Part shown: positions 10,950 through 20,548 of the stretch, piece by piece
Numbering within the stretch: position 1 is the first letter of the stretch
How the letters are laid out: every line of letters starts with the position of its first letter
NCBI RefSeq assembly: GCF_902806685.2
Contig: NC_048554.1
Span: 13,578,001 to 13,642,000 of the forward strand
Length of the DNA: 64,000 nt
Direction of reading: 5' to 3'
Source of the DNA: Maniola hyperantus
Lineage: Eukaryota > Arthropoda > Insecta > Lepidoptera > Nymphalidae
Notes under the pieces: generated by a model
The model's input: only the letters and a program-made list of their open reading frames with translations
The model's database searches: none
What the model was told of the DNA's origin: nothing
Made by a program: the position numbers and the translations under genes

Positions 10950-11167
10950 CTTATACTTGCGACTTCGTCCGCGTGGACTACACAAACTTCAAACCCCTAT
11001 TTCATCCCGTTAGGGGTTGAATTTCAAAAATTCTTTCTTAGCGCATGCCTACGTCATAATATCTATTTGCATGCCAAATTTGAGCCCGATCCGTCCAGTA
11101 AGTAGTTTTAGCTGGCGTTGATAAATCAGAGTCAGTCATCTTTTCCTTTTATATAAATTATATAGAT
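10950..11167 (+). mobile_element. Dispersed repeat A (Helitron-like), full copy
   Basis: Begins 'actagcttatacttgcgact' and runs through 'aggggttgaatttcaaa', 'gcccgatccgtccagta' and 'cttttccttttatata'. The same order appears at 13190, 15595 (inverted), 17236, 27825 (inverted), 37285 (inverted), 43640 and 46085, so it is one non-autonomous family. The CTAG-type start is Helitron-like. Confidence 0.65.
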
Positions 11168-12465
11168 TTCTCAGTTATTGTATCTGGTTATGGAAGAGTG
11201 CTAAAGCAATTTCATTTGATAATGTTTAATAACTTAATTTGGATCTTATATCTCTTAAAACATTTGCACACTATTAATTTAGTCACTATTAAGTTAGTTA
11301 GAATGTTAAGGGCTCTTTATATTGTATTCTTCCATCTTCTTTGTACCAACGTTCTTGCAAATAAATGATTATTTATTTATTTATTTTATTTAATTATGGA
11401 TGGATACACTGCGAAAAGAAAATTCATAGTTATTCATTGAAAAAAAATTAACAAGAGAAAATAAAAAAAGTTGAGGAAGAAAACCAGCGAGAGAAAGTAC
11501 GTACATACATCAGTGGACCGCAGCTGGGGGCGTGATTTGAAACAAAAAGGCTCAACTCGAAGTTAGCGCGATTCTTCTCCAACCGTCCTTGCGGTCAGAC
11601 GATGAATGTTCTCCACTCACTCGGGGTATATCGGGCTTTAGTGTAATTTACCAAGTAAACTCTTGACTGGGCGGTAATGTTACTAAGTATAGAGATGATA
11701 GGTTATGCATATTAATATAACACTTTTATCCCCGATAATAGTCAAATAGCTCCCCATAATATCCTTCAAAACCAACATACAAGCACACGAAATTGCGAGC
11801 AACAGCTAGTGATATAATATAATATAATACCCAGTAATAAACACATGGTTCTTGATTCGCGTGCAACAACTCTGCAAAACTATAATATGTAGGTACCTAC
11901 AGGAAACCCTCGACATAGAGTCGGTAAAATGTGCACTTACGTCTGACAAGAACACCAAAGTTCTAATAATACATTATCTTGGAAAGGCTATATTTTCGGC
12001 GCATTGTCGGCGAGTCGTCGGCGAGTTGTCGGCGAGTTGTCGGCGAGCAGCGGCGCGCAACAGACAGCGTCGACTGGCGACGGCGACGGGACAACTTGCG
12101 ACGTCAAATTGATGTTGTGGAGGCAGCGGACTACACGGCACAAGTAATATCGACCTCGGTTTTATTGCAACTTAGCATGATTCAATGTATTTTTACCCAA
12201 AGCTTGTTCTATTACTAGCCAACTACATTTGGTACCTACTCAATGTTTGTTTGGTTGTAGGTAGGTATGTATGTAGCTCTACATGTACCTGCAGGTCTGG
12301 CGTTACACTTTAAAACTTAAAACGTTCATTGAGTGAAAAACGGTCACAACGCGATGTGGTCAAACTCAAATAGGTAATATTCAGATTTGGTGATTTTGTA
12401 TACACTTTTTGACGGTCAATAATTGCTGAATTTGCAATACAATGATGCAGAGGTGATTGTTCATA
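11168..12465. other. Mostly unique sequence with a LINE-like tail and a CpG-rich patch
   Basis: At 11330-11396 'cttgcaaataaatgatt' followed by (attt)n looks like the 3' end of a non-LTR element. At 11997-12110 a CpG-rich patch repeats 'gtcggcgagt' about four times. No gene is supported. Confidence 0.4.
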
Positions 12466-12700
12466 TACTTAAGACTAAAGCTACGTGGGTTCCAAGCGCG
12501 CCCACTTCTGAGAAGAGCGCACAACAAACTCAGCTGGGTAACTGTAAACATCCACAACGCGAAATTCATGTATGGCTCTTATGAAAATGCTGATGACGTC
12601 ATGATCATAGAAAGGCCACATAAAGAAATTCGTATCATTGCTATCATGCTATACGGCCACAATTCAATTCAATTCAGTTTAATTCAAATTTCTTTAGTGC
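12466..12700 (+). mobile_element. LINE-like 3'-end repeat, family B
   Basis: Shares 'actaaagctac', 'gcgcccacttctgagaagag' and 'cacaacaaactcagc' with 61620-61800. Clade is not resolved from this length. Confidence 0.5.
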
Positions 12701-12859
12701 GAATATGGGTAAGTAAACAGTTGAGATGTTTCTTGTGATAATGAAAAAAAGCCACGACACGTTGAGAGCAGTTTTTTCGCTTGATAAGCGTTTTTGGTCA
12801 TTGAGCGTAACACAAGCACTAAAAAAGTTACAGTGGGTATGTTATTAAGAGAGGAGGTA

Positions 12860-13030
12860 TTCCATTGTTGGTAACCTTAGCCGTAATGGAGTAGGCTCGC
12901 GAGTCGCGTGGGAGAGAGGCGCCCGGGGCGCCTGACGCCTCGGCCTCGGCGGTAACGAGCCGGCGCGTTAGGAGGAGCCTTATGGCCGAATTATACTCAC
13001 ACGTGAACTAGCTCGCCGCGATGGAGGTAA
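12860..13030 (+). other. CpG-rich island-like patch with possible splice donor
   Basis: Dense CpG around 12900-12990 leads to 'cgccgcgatggaggtaagc' at about 13014-13032. That is an ATG in good initiation context followed two codons in by a consensus splice donor (gtaagc). It could be the 5' exon of a host gene lying beyond the window, but nothing else supports it. Confidence 0.2.
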
Positions 13031-13189
13031 GCAAGAACGTTACACTACTCCATGATTGTACTCAGTGAAGTCAACAGTGTTCTTCGCCTTTCATCAAATA
13101 CGTTATTGTGCACGCAGTGAACCGTGAGGGATCGCAGGGGATACATCAAACAATACAAGGGATAACTATTACAAACTCATTAGTACACT

Positions 13190-13372
13190 AGCTTATGCCC
13201 ACGACTTCATCCACGTGGACTATACACTTTCAAACCCCTATTTTACCCCCTTAAGGATTGAAATGCATGTCAAGTTTCAGCACGACCCGTCAAGTAGGTT
13301 TGAGCTGTGCGCTGATAAATCAGTCAGTCAGTCAATCAGCTTTTCCTTTTATATACATTCCTTGTATATAGA
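13190..13372 (+). mobile_element. Dispersed repeat A copy
   Basis: 'actagcttatgcccacgact' to 'cagcttttccttttatat', with an internal deletion between the 'aggattgaaat' and 'gtcaagt' blocks relative to the copy at 10950. Confidence 0.6.
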
Positions 13373-13494
13373 AGAAGAAAAAGATACCTTCATTATGACC
13401 AACGTGACTCATGTGCGATGTCAGGCCACATTAGGTTTAAAGAGCATTCAAATTATATAGGTATATAAGAACATACTACAAAATTCAAGATTTA

Positions 13495-13640
13495 AATAAT
13501 TTATTCAAAATAGATAATAAATTACTCTTCCTGATAGTCGGTTGTTGTATTTGTATGTCTTACAATCTCAGTGGTGATAATTATTAGGCGAACTTAAAAC
13601 TAAAGCTACAATACATACAAGTTCAATTCATGCATTCAAA
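13495..13640 (+). mobile_element. LINE-like repeat, family B
   Basis: 'atttattcaaaatagataat' and 'gcgaacttaaaactaaagct' match the copy at 61620-61740. Confidence 0.5.
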
Positions 13641-14145
13641 AATTAAATTAATTCAATTATATTAATTCAACATACGAAGAGTTAAAAAGTCGAAACAAAA
13701 CACCACTTGTTTTTTTTTAATTTCATAGTATCAATAGCCAATATTACTTTTTAATGAATAGGTACATCGTCGATATTTGATCGGAGTACCTACCTATCAA
13801 AACTGCGCGTCTGCTTGTTCAGACGAGTATCTGTTATTTTTGATAATGAAACCAAAGCACGGCTTTGCCCGTGTACTTAATATGGGATGTTATTACTCCA
13901 AAACGTACCTAATTTTTTATTTTATTTCCCAATTAAGTATGGGCAAACACAAGTTACCGCGGACACGCCAAAGAGGCTTTCCCTAACACAGACCAACGAT
14001 AAACTAACCACTCGGCTTCTGGAGCGAGCTTGGATGGCTGCAGTGAAGACTTCGGTGGCGAGGCGAGGCAGGCTCAACAGACGGAAACGTCTAAGTGCGG
14101 AAACCAGCCCAGAGACCAGAGTGAAGAAAGAAAGAAAGAAAGGAA
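13641..14145. other. Unannotated sequence
   Basis: The stretch 14020-14130 has a reading frame with LINE-like flavour (RT-derived tail ending in a lysine-rich run) but is too short to call. Confidence 0.3.
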
Positions 14146-14350
14146 TAGGCAGACTTTACACACCCTTGAGAACATTATAACTTACTCTCAAGCATGTAGG
14201 TTTCTTCATGATCATTTCCTTCACCGTTAAGTGGTATTTAAATACCTAAAACGCACATAGCTCCGAAAAGTTAGCGGTGCGTGCCCGGGATCGAACCCCC
14301 GACCTCCGATTAGGAGGCGGACGACCTAACCACTAGGCTATCACAGCTTT
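14146..14350 (-). mobile_element. Metulj-like SINE, 5' two thirds
   Basis: On the minus strand the head reads 'gtgatagcctagtggttagg' then 'cgggggttcgatcccggg' (A- and B-box-like), followed by 'cttttcggagc' and the 'ttaacggtgaaggaaa' body. It stops near 'cttgagaacatta', so the 3' end is missing. It is one of the best-preserved heads in the window. Confidence 0.8.
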
Positions 14351-14505
14351 TATACTAAAGTATAATGTCAGCTGGTCGGTCCGATTGAAAGCTGTACATT
14401 ATCAGTAGACAAATGGAGAATAATGGCGATCTGGAGAACAGCACGGCGGTGAATTAAATTAGAATTATTGATTGCGCGCGCGGCGCGGACACGGAAGAGG
14501 CGGGC

Positions 14506-14598
14506 ACAGCCGCCAGCCGCCCGCCGCCCGCCGTCAGCCGCCCGCCGCCCGCCGCCCGCCGCCAGCCGCCCGCCGCCCGCCGCCCGCCGCCAGCCGCT
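14506..14598 (+). repeat. GC-rich imperfect triplet array
   Basis: Alternating 'ccgccgcccgcc' and 'agccgc' blocks of almost pure C/G. A triplet-slippage tract. Confidence 0.85.
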
Positions 14599-14723
14599 CT
14601 GTGAACGTTGCTACTAATTAAATTACATTACATTCTGTTCCACATTACTGTCCGTTGCCGTTTATGTTCCCGCAAATAAATACATTAAATTAATATCCTT
14701 ACATTGGGGAGCATTAATAGCAG

Positions 14724-15012
14724 CGGTCATAGCCTAGTGGTTAAGACTACGACCTTTCGGGGCGGGGGTTTCGATCCTGTGCATGCACTTTTGACTTTGC
14801 GGAGTTGTGTGCGTTTTTAAAGCAGTTTAATATCACTCGCATTAACGGTGAAGGAAAACATCGGGAGAAACCTGCATGCCTGAGAGTTCTCCATAATGTT
14901 CTCAAAGGTGTCTGAAGTCTGCCTATTCGCACTAGGCCAGCGTGTTGAACTATGGCCAAACTCTTCTCACTCTGAGAGGAGACCCGTGCTCTGAGGAGCC
15001 GGCTATGGGGCC
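14724..15012 (+). mobile_element. Metulj-like SINE, near full length
   Basis: Head 'tagcctagtggttaagacta' and B-box-like 'gggtttcgatcct', body 'ttaacggtgaaggaaaaca', 'ttctccataatgttctcaa', 'aggccagcgtgttgaactat', then 'gaggagacccgtgctctgag'. The GAT tail is nearly lost. Confidence 0.8.
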
Positions 15013-15414
15013 ACCACCAAATTTAAAAAAATTAAAAGTTCTGTGTTAGGTATATCTGGTACGATGGTATGGAACTCTTTGTGTGCGAGTGTGACTTGCT
15101 CTTGGCCGGTTTTCTTTTTGTTTCTCGGAGACTGAAGCTTTTACTGCCATAATTATATAAAATATTCTTTATTTCAGCATCAGTTTGTTTCTCGAATATT
15201 CGGCAAGCATTTTGCACGCAGCGTACAAATTATTACATTACTGCCAAATCTTTTACATCACTCTTTCTGATTGAACCATTCTAAAATTTTCCTTGTTTTC
15301 ATAGAAATACTTATTCCTAAATTAATATTTTACAAATTCGAATTCTGCAAGAACTGGAAAGAGCAAAATTATTATACTTAACATATTATAAATATATTAT
15401 TTTTATAAATCACT
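15013..15414. other. Unannotated sequence
   Basis: AT-rich, no gene or recognised repeat. Confidence 0.4.
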
Positions 15415-15560
15415 TTCCATTTATAAATGCAAAAGTGTGTTTGTTTGTTGGTTTATCCTTAAATCATGCCGCAACAGAACAACGGATCAACGTGATCTTT
15501 TTCATGAATATTAGATATAAGTAGTTAAACACCTGGAGACCTGGAGAGTGACTTGTTATA
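15415..15560 (+). mobile_element. Lep1-type repeat, 5' part
   Basis: 'aaatgcaaaagtgtgtttgt', 'tttgttggtttatcctt' and 'cctggagagtgac' are the Lep1-type 5' blocks. The 3' CGCGGGCATC end is missing. Confidence 0.55.
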
Positions 15561-15594
15561 AGACATGACATAAGACATGTTATAGACTTGTTAT

Positions 15595-15855
15595 GAGTAA
15601 TTGTTCACACGGGGTTTTTAAAATCCACGCAGATGAAATCGCGGGCATTAAAAGAAAAAGGTGATTGACTGACTGATCTATCAACACACAGCTCAAACTA
15701 CTGGACGGATCGGGCTGAAATTTGGTATGCAGGTAGTTATTATGACGTAAGCATCCGCTAAGAAAGTATTTTTGAAAATTCAACCCGTTAGGGGGTGAAA
15801 TAGGGATTTGAACTTTGTGTACTTAGTCCACGCGGATCAAGTCGCGCTAGTTTGA
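15595..15855 (-). mobile_element. Dispersed repeat A copy, inverted
   Basis: Reverse-complement order of the same blocks, closing with 'agtccacgcggatcaagtcg'. It is almost full length. Confidence 0.65.
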
Positions 15856-16304
15856 TGATAAAGTTCAAAATAACCTACCATTCAATCTCTTATTTTTAGC
15901 TTTAGATGTCGCAATGAGTTCAAGCTCTAAAATCCTAGAATCAAATAGCGCTGTAGCAGTGTAGAAACTAAACGGTAAGTAATCGGTAAGCAATAGTCAC
16001 ACAGCTCGCAACAATGAGGCAGTGTTAGCCGGCGGAACTTGCGTCACAACAAATGAGCCGACTGTGGGTAATCCGTCGAGGATCCAACATGGACCCAACG
16101 CACGGTTAGCTCCGAGCTTTTGATTCCTGCTCTCAATTATCAAATTTGTACCATACTGTACACTACAATACTAAACAGGACTGGACGAGCTTCACATCCG
16201 AACTTAATCAATATCAATATATATATATATATATATAATAAAACTTTCTGTACATTGAAGATATTTTGAAAATTTTTTTTCGAGGGCACTCTATAATCGA
16301 TACT
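15856..16304. other. Unannotated sequence with (at)n
   Basis: A short (ta)n run lies at 16217-16238. Nothing else is recognised. Confidence 0.4.
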
Positions 16305-16331
16305 GAACCCAAAACTGTAATTTTTTTCATT

Positions 16332-16376
<45 letters not shown>

Positions 16377-17148
16377 ATCACGGCCGCGCATCACGCTGAA
16401 AATACTGAATGTATTCCGATGAAACTTGGTACGATTTGAGGTCATACTATGAGGAAGAATATAGGATACTTTTTATCCCGAAATTCAGCATGGTTCCCGT
16501 AGGAGAGGGGATGAAAGTTAAAATGTATACTGAGTTGTAATTCATTAACGCGTAGTCCGATTTCATTCATTCTTTTTTTGTTAGAAAGGGGATATTTTAA
16601 AAATTGTTCCGTAAATATTTCAAGGTAATCGGTTTTTAACCGACTGTCAAAAATGAGGTGGTTCTTTTTTCTACATCGTTTTTTTCGAGGTTTCTGGACC
16701 GATTTGCAATTTTTTTTCAAATCAACAAAAAAGTTTTCGTGGTGGTCACATAAAAAATTCTGGATTCAACTCCTTAATCCTGATGCTGCAGGGTTACTGC
16801 CCGCCTGGGTTATCAAGATTCAGGAAGTGTTCATAGTGAATTCATATTGTAGGTACCAAGCAACGACTTTATTCTCAGACTTCAAGTCTCAACTCCTCAA
16901 CCCTGATGATGTAGGGTACAGCACTCCTAAACTATAATGTTTCAGGAACTGCGGATGATGCAAAATTATTTTAGGTACCAAGCATAGGCTACATCATTGA
17001 ACTTCGGATCCTAACTCCTCAATCCTGATGCTGCAAAGTACTGAAGTCCTAAATCGTGGGTATTTTAGAATTTCTGATAGTGAATTGATATTTAAAAAAA
17101 AATTTGAATCGACTGTTAGGCGGAACGAAGTTCGCAGGGTCAGCTAGT
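16305..17148 (+). mobile_element. Dispersed repeat C with (tctg)n and internal ~120-bp repeats
   Basis: Contains a (gtct)n run at 16336-16377, then 'tgaaacttggtacgatttga'. It ends 'aggcggaacgaagttcgcag' and 'gtcagctagta'. Within it the phrase 'aactcct(c/t)aa(t/c)cctgatg' recurs at about 16768, 16890 and 17011, giving three diverged repeats of about 120 bp. A related 3' end lies at 56745-56935. Confidence 0.55.
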
Positions 17149-17235
17149 ATTACCTATTTATCTTTGCAAGTTACTTCACTTAGGTTGAGACACTTTTCCT
17201 TTAGAGTTTAGACGAGACTTTTTGATTTATATTTC

Positions 17236-17340
17236 ACTAGCTTATGCTTGCGACTTCGTCCGCGTGGACTTCACAAATTTCAAACCCCTATTTCACCCAC
17301 TTAGGGGTTGAATTTTCAAAAATCCTTTCTTAGCTATCTG
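17236..17340 (+). mobile_element. Dispersed repeat A, 5' part
   Basis: 'actagcttatgcttgcgact' through 'aatcctttcttag', then unrelated sequence. Confidence 0.6.
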
Positions 17341-18814
17341 CATGTCTATATTGCCTGCAATATATTTGTTGACATATTAAATTTAATATAAAATACGTTT
17401 CATCCATTAACCAGCTCGGTGAAGGTCGTTATATAGCGGGATCTTAGACCATAGTGCTTTTACTAATAATCACATTAGGACATTTAATATTTACCCCTTA
17501 TTTCGTAGTCACTTTAAATTGAAAATTAATACATCGTACTTCCAGTAAATTCCCAGTTTAAAATATATTCGGCTCAGTTTAGAAGGCGGCAGTTCACTCT
17601 AACACCACATATTAAATGCATAAACATAACTCGTTATCGGGCATTACTTTACAATCAACATACACGTAATTATCAGCCATAAAATTCACTACATAGGAGC
17701 TAAAATCCTTTGCACAGAATGCACTACTGCACTCCAAAAGGCGGTGGCGCACCGCTCTCCACGAGGTATGATTGCGAATAATTTCAGTAAATTAATTTCA
17801 GATTTAGCTTTTGTTGTACATTTATGACGCGGCAATAATAATATGTAGACGATAAAGTGTTCAATTTTGGTGCTTAATTAATAAAATATAGCGTTCCAAT
17901 TTCGAGAAGAGGTAAACGCCGAATCCAACTCGATCGGGCAGCGTTCGGGAAATTTCAAGATGGAAGACATCTCGTCTACACTCCTCAGTGCTTGAAGATC
18001 AAAGTCTTTTGAAACAGCTAGTTATTACACATCCGCTGGATTCAGGTGGCGCGAGACAGTTTCGCGTAGAAGGCCCTACAAGAGACCTATTGACTGTAGC
18101 CTAGACGTCTATATTATGTCTAGATTGTTATTGTTCTTTTATTGGGAAATTTGTTTTGTGTGTTAACCACATCACTGGTGTTTTTAGAAGAAAATACATC
18201 TTTAATAAATCATAATTCTTTCGAATCAATAAAAACCAGCCTGCATTTCGCGATAAAATTTTTTCGTATTCCATATCGAACCTTTATTATACCTTTAAAA
18301 TATTCATACTAGTCTCAGAGGGCAACCCGCTTTACAAGTCTGCCATAAATAAAATATTGCCAACAAATCGTTGAATTTAAATTTGAGCTTTAACTTTATG
18401 GAAATTAAATTTAAATTGGCTTGTGGTTGGGGGAAAGATGACGAGAATTAAGGAGATGTACGCGCGTGTAGCGCGCAAAAGCTTCGATACGATTGAAATA
18501 GAGATGTGGGGATTATTGCCTCTTTATTACAATCATTCATTTCATTTGGTGAAATATTTACTTTTTCTGCGGTAATTTATTATGTGATTTTCCAATTTTT
18601 GCACGTAGGTACATACAATAATTTTCAGTAGTAAACTCAAGAAATTATTATCAAGACCAATAAGCGCTGATATTTCACAGGTGGGGGGTTTCACGGAAAG
18701 TTTGTTACAGAAATTTAATTAGATGTTTTCTCTTTTTGATACGAAACAATGCGAGTGTTTTTCTCGAACACTCTTTAGGTCTTAGCTCGGGGCGATGACC
18801 ATGTGTGCGCAAAA
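17341..18814. other. Mostly unique sequence
   Basis: A possible decayed RTE 3' piece ('cctacaagagacctattgac') lies near 18070-18095. No supported gene. Confidence 0.35.
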
Positions 18815-18960
18815 TTAAAAAAAAAACGGTCAAGCGCGAGTCGGACTCGCACACGAAGGGTTCCGTACCATCTTACAAAAATAACACTTTTTAATTTTTT
18901 CGTGATGTAGGTTACCACAAATCCTCGGTTTTCGGAGTTTTCCCTTAAAAAACCTTGCTT
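18815..18960 (+). mobile_element. Dispersed repeat D
   Basis: 'cggtcaagcgcgagtcggac' and 'cgaagggttccgtacc' are the hallmark of a very common lepidopteran interspersed repeat. Pieces recur at 29870, 36085, 53860 and 54691. Confidence 0.55.
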
Positions 18961-19000
18961 CCTGCAAAATTATGTGATTCTAGGTAGACAGGACTACTTG

Positions 19001-19062
19001 AAGGCTACTTGAAGTGTGATAAATAGTGTTGTAACACTATTTATCACACTTCAAGTAGCCTT
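19001..19062. repeat. Perfect 30-bp hairpin, 2-nt loop
   Basis: Arms 19001-19030 and 19033-19062 are exact inverse complements around the loop gt. Confidence 0.95.
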
Positions 19063-19071
19063 CTGGTGGTT

Positions 19072-19109
19072 CATGGGAGGTGGAGGGTTGTAACCCTCCA
19101 CCTCCCATG
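19072..19109. repeat. Perfect 18-bp hairpin, 2-nt loop
   Basis: Arm 'catgggaggtggagggtt' (19072-19089) and its exact complement (19092-19109) again enclose gt. Only nine bases separate it from the 30-bp hairpin upstream. Confidence 0.95.
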
Positions 19110-19323
19110 GCCCCACCAACCTCTCGGTTATATGGGCCGAATCGCGGGAGGGCGCCCGTTCGGTACTTGCTCTTGGCATTTTAAATAGTGTTACGTATCA
19201 AAATGCTTTTCACATGATTTTCCACATGTTACTTGTGAAATCATCCATCTCTAGTCATTGATATGTGAAGTTTTTTAGAGCCCCGAGTGGCATCGGTGAA
19301 ATTGAAAAATCACAATGAGCTGT

Positions 19324-19360
19324 CAGAGTGCGGGGGGGGAGAGGGGGGGAGGAGGGGGAC
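19324..19360 (+). repeat. G-rich tract
   Basis: Runs of seven or more G separated by single A bases, a G-quadruplex-capable sequence on the plus strand. Confidence 0.8.
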
Positions 19361-19735
19361 TGAGAGGACTCCAGATATTGCTCTTTCTGATCACAAGTTT
19401 CGCAATATCACCTGTGATCTCGAGGCCTTTTGAACAAAACACACCGTGTGTGAAAAATGATCGGAGTGAAAATAAACTTCGATATTTCTCCTTCTTATTT
19501 ATTTTTGTTTTTATAATACCAAATTATTTTTGCATGAAAATTACCTACCTAGTGAATGCTATGTACACTTCTTATTGATATGCATGATCAGTGAGTGCAT
19601 AATGTAAGAATCCTTGGTTAAATCGCTGAGGCCGGCCTGTCAACTGCCTCGTGTACAGTAACAGAGGAACGAATGAGGAATGAAGCATAAACTGCTTCAT
19701 ATAAAATATGTTCGTGATACTTTGAACCCGTGCCT
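19361..19735. other. Unannotated sequence
   Basis: No repeat or gene recognised up to the satellite boundary. Confidence 0.4.
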
Positions 19736-19888
19736 CGTTCGCACCTCGTACGTGGCACCGCCGCACGCGCCTCGTACGTGGCACCGCCGCCCGCGCCTCG
19801 TACGTGGCACCGCCGCCCGCGCCTCGTACGTGGCACCGCCGCCCGCGCCTCGTACGTGGCACCGCCGCCCGCGCCTCGTACGTGGCAC
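19736..19888 (+). repeat. 26-bp CpG-rich satellite, left segment
   Basis: About five units of 'cctcgtacgtggcaccgccg' plus cccgcg. It ends in gcac at 19885-19888, where the LTR element begins. The array resumes at 25685, so the element split a once-continuous satellite. Confidence 0.95.
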
Positions 19889-20063
19889 TGTAGTGTAGGC
19901 TTGGTGTGTCTCCAACCGTAAGCCCGGTGTAACACCAGCTTGCGCCAAAACTGCTAACGTTGCACGTTACATTGTATTAATGCATTCTCGATTATTACAC
20001 GCTTTACGCTCAACATGATCAGACGTTTTATTTCTATCATCATCACCAACACCAATCACCACA
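19889..20063 (+). repeat. 5' LTR
   Basis: 175 bp from 'tgtagtgtaggc' to 'caccaca', TG...CA ended. It supplies promoter and polyadenylation signals by analogy with other LTRs, though I see no clear TATA box. It matches 25510-25684 at 174 of 175 positions. Confidence 0.95.
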
Positions 20064-20081
20064 TGGCGACCCTGCTCTAAG
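20064..20081 (+). promoter_or_regulatory. Primer-binding site
   Basis: 'tggcgaccctgctctaag' starts directly after the LTR. TGGCGACC is the complement of a tRNA 3' end of the Arg type used by mdg1/412-like elements. The match beyond eight bases is uncertain without the host tRNA set. Confidence 0.65.
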
Positions 20082-20110
20082 GACTTGAGAAGAAGCGATG
20101 CAGGTAGAAA

Positions 20111-20332
20111 ATGGGGAAGAAATATTCCAAGTCAAAAGAAGATACCATCGTTGTGGCGCAAAATGCCAATGGCGAGGCCAGCGCTAGTCGACTTTATTCG
20201 GAATTGGAATTAAGTGATATTTTATTAATAGTGGTGTTGTCGATAATGATGATGGCTATTGTATGGTATTTTTATAAAAAATGTCAAGAAAAATCAATTA
20301 ATAATCAATTAATATCTTACGAAGAGAAATGA
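20111..20332 (+). CDS. Short putative myristoylated membrane protein ahead of gag
   Basis: 73 codons inside the retrotransposon leader, between the primer-binding site and gag. The product starts MGKKYSKSK, matching the N-myristoylation pattern (Gly2, Ser6, basic follow-up). One strongly hydrophobic helix spans about residues 36-55 (DILLIVVLSIMMMAIVWYFY), followed by a basic and polar tail with one Cys. The layout suggests a small membrane-anchored protein with its N terminus in the cytosol. It lies in the same frame as gag but is separated by stops and 216 nt. Standard Gypsy elements are described with gag and pol (plus env), so this is an accessory ORF of unknown role. I have no recognised homologue. 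Coding status is inferred from the motif architecture and the intact frame. It could also act as an upstream ORF that tunes gag translation. Confidence 0.6.
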   Translation: MGKKYSKSKEDTIVVAQNANGEASASRLYSELELSDILLIVVLSIMMMAIVWYFYKKCQEKSINNQLISYEEK

Positions 20333-20548
20333 ATGCAGGCCATATGAATGTTGTAACGAGGCCCCCGGAGATGGTGACTTCAGCGCATATTTGAGCCCCG
20401 CGACGCGACGTTCCGAGAAATTTGGCCGACGTGACCCGACCCAGTGTTTGTGAACAGTGTACCTACGATGTGAATGAAATGTACTGTGACCTTTTTCCGA
20501 GAACTGCACCTGTTACTTAAGTGTGAACTTACCTATAAAAATTAATAT
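20333..20548 (+). other. Leader between short ORF and gag
   Basis: 216 nt with stops in the gag frame. It may hold packaging signals, but none is identifiable by eye. Confidence 0.4.
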
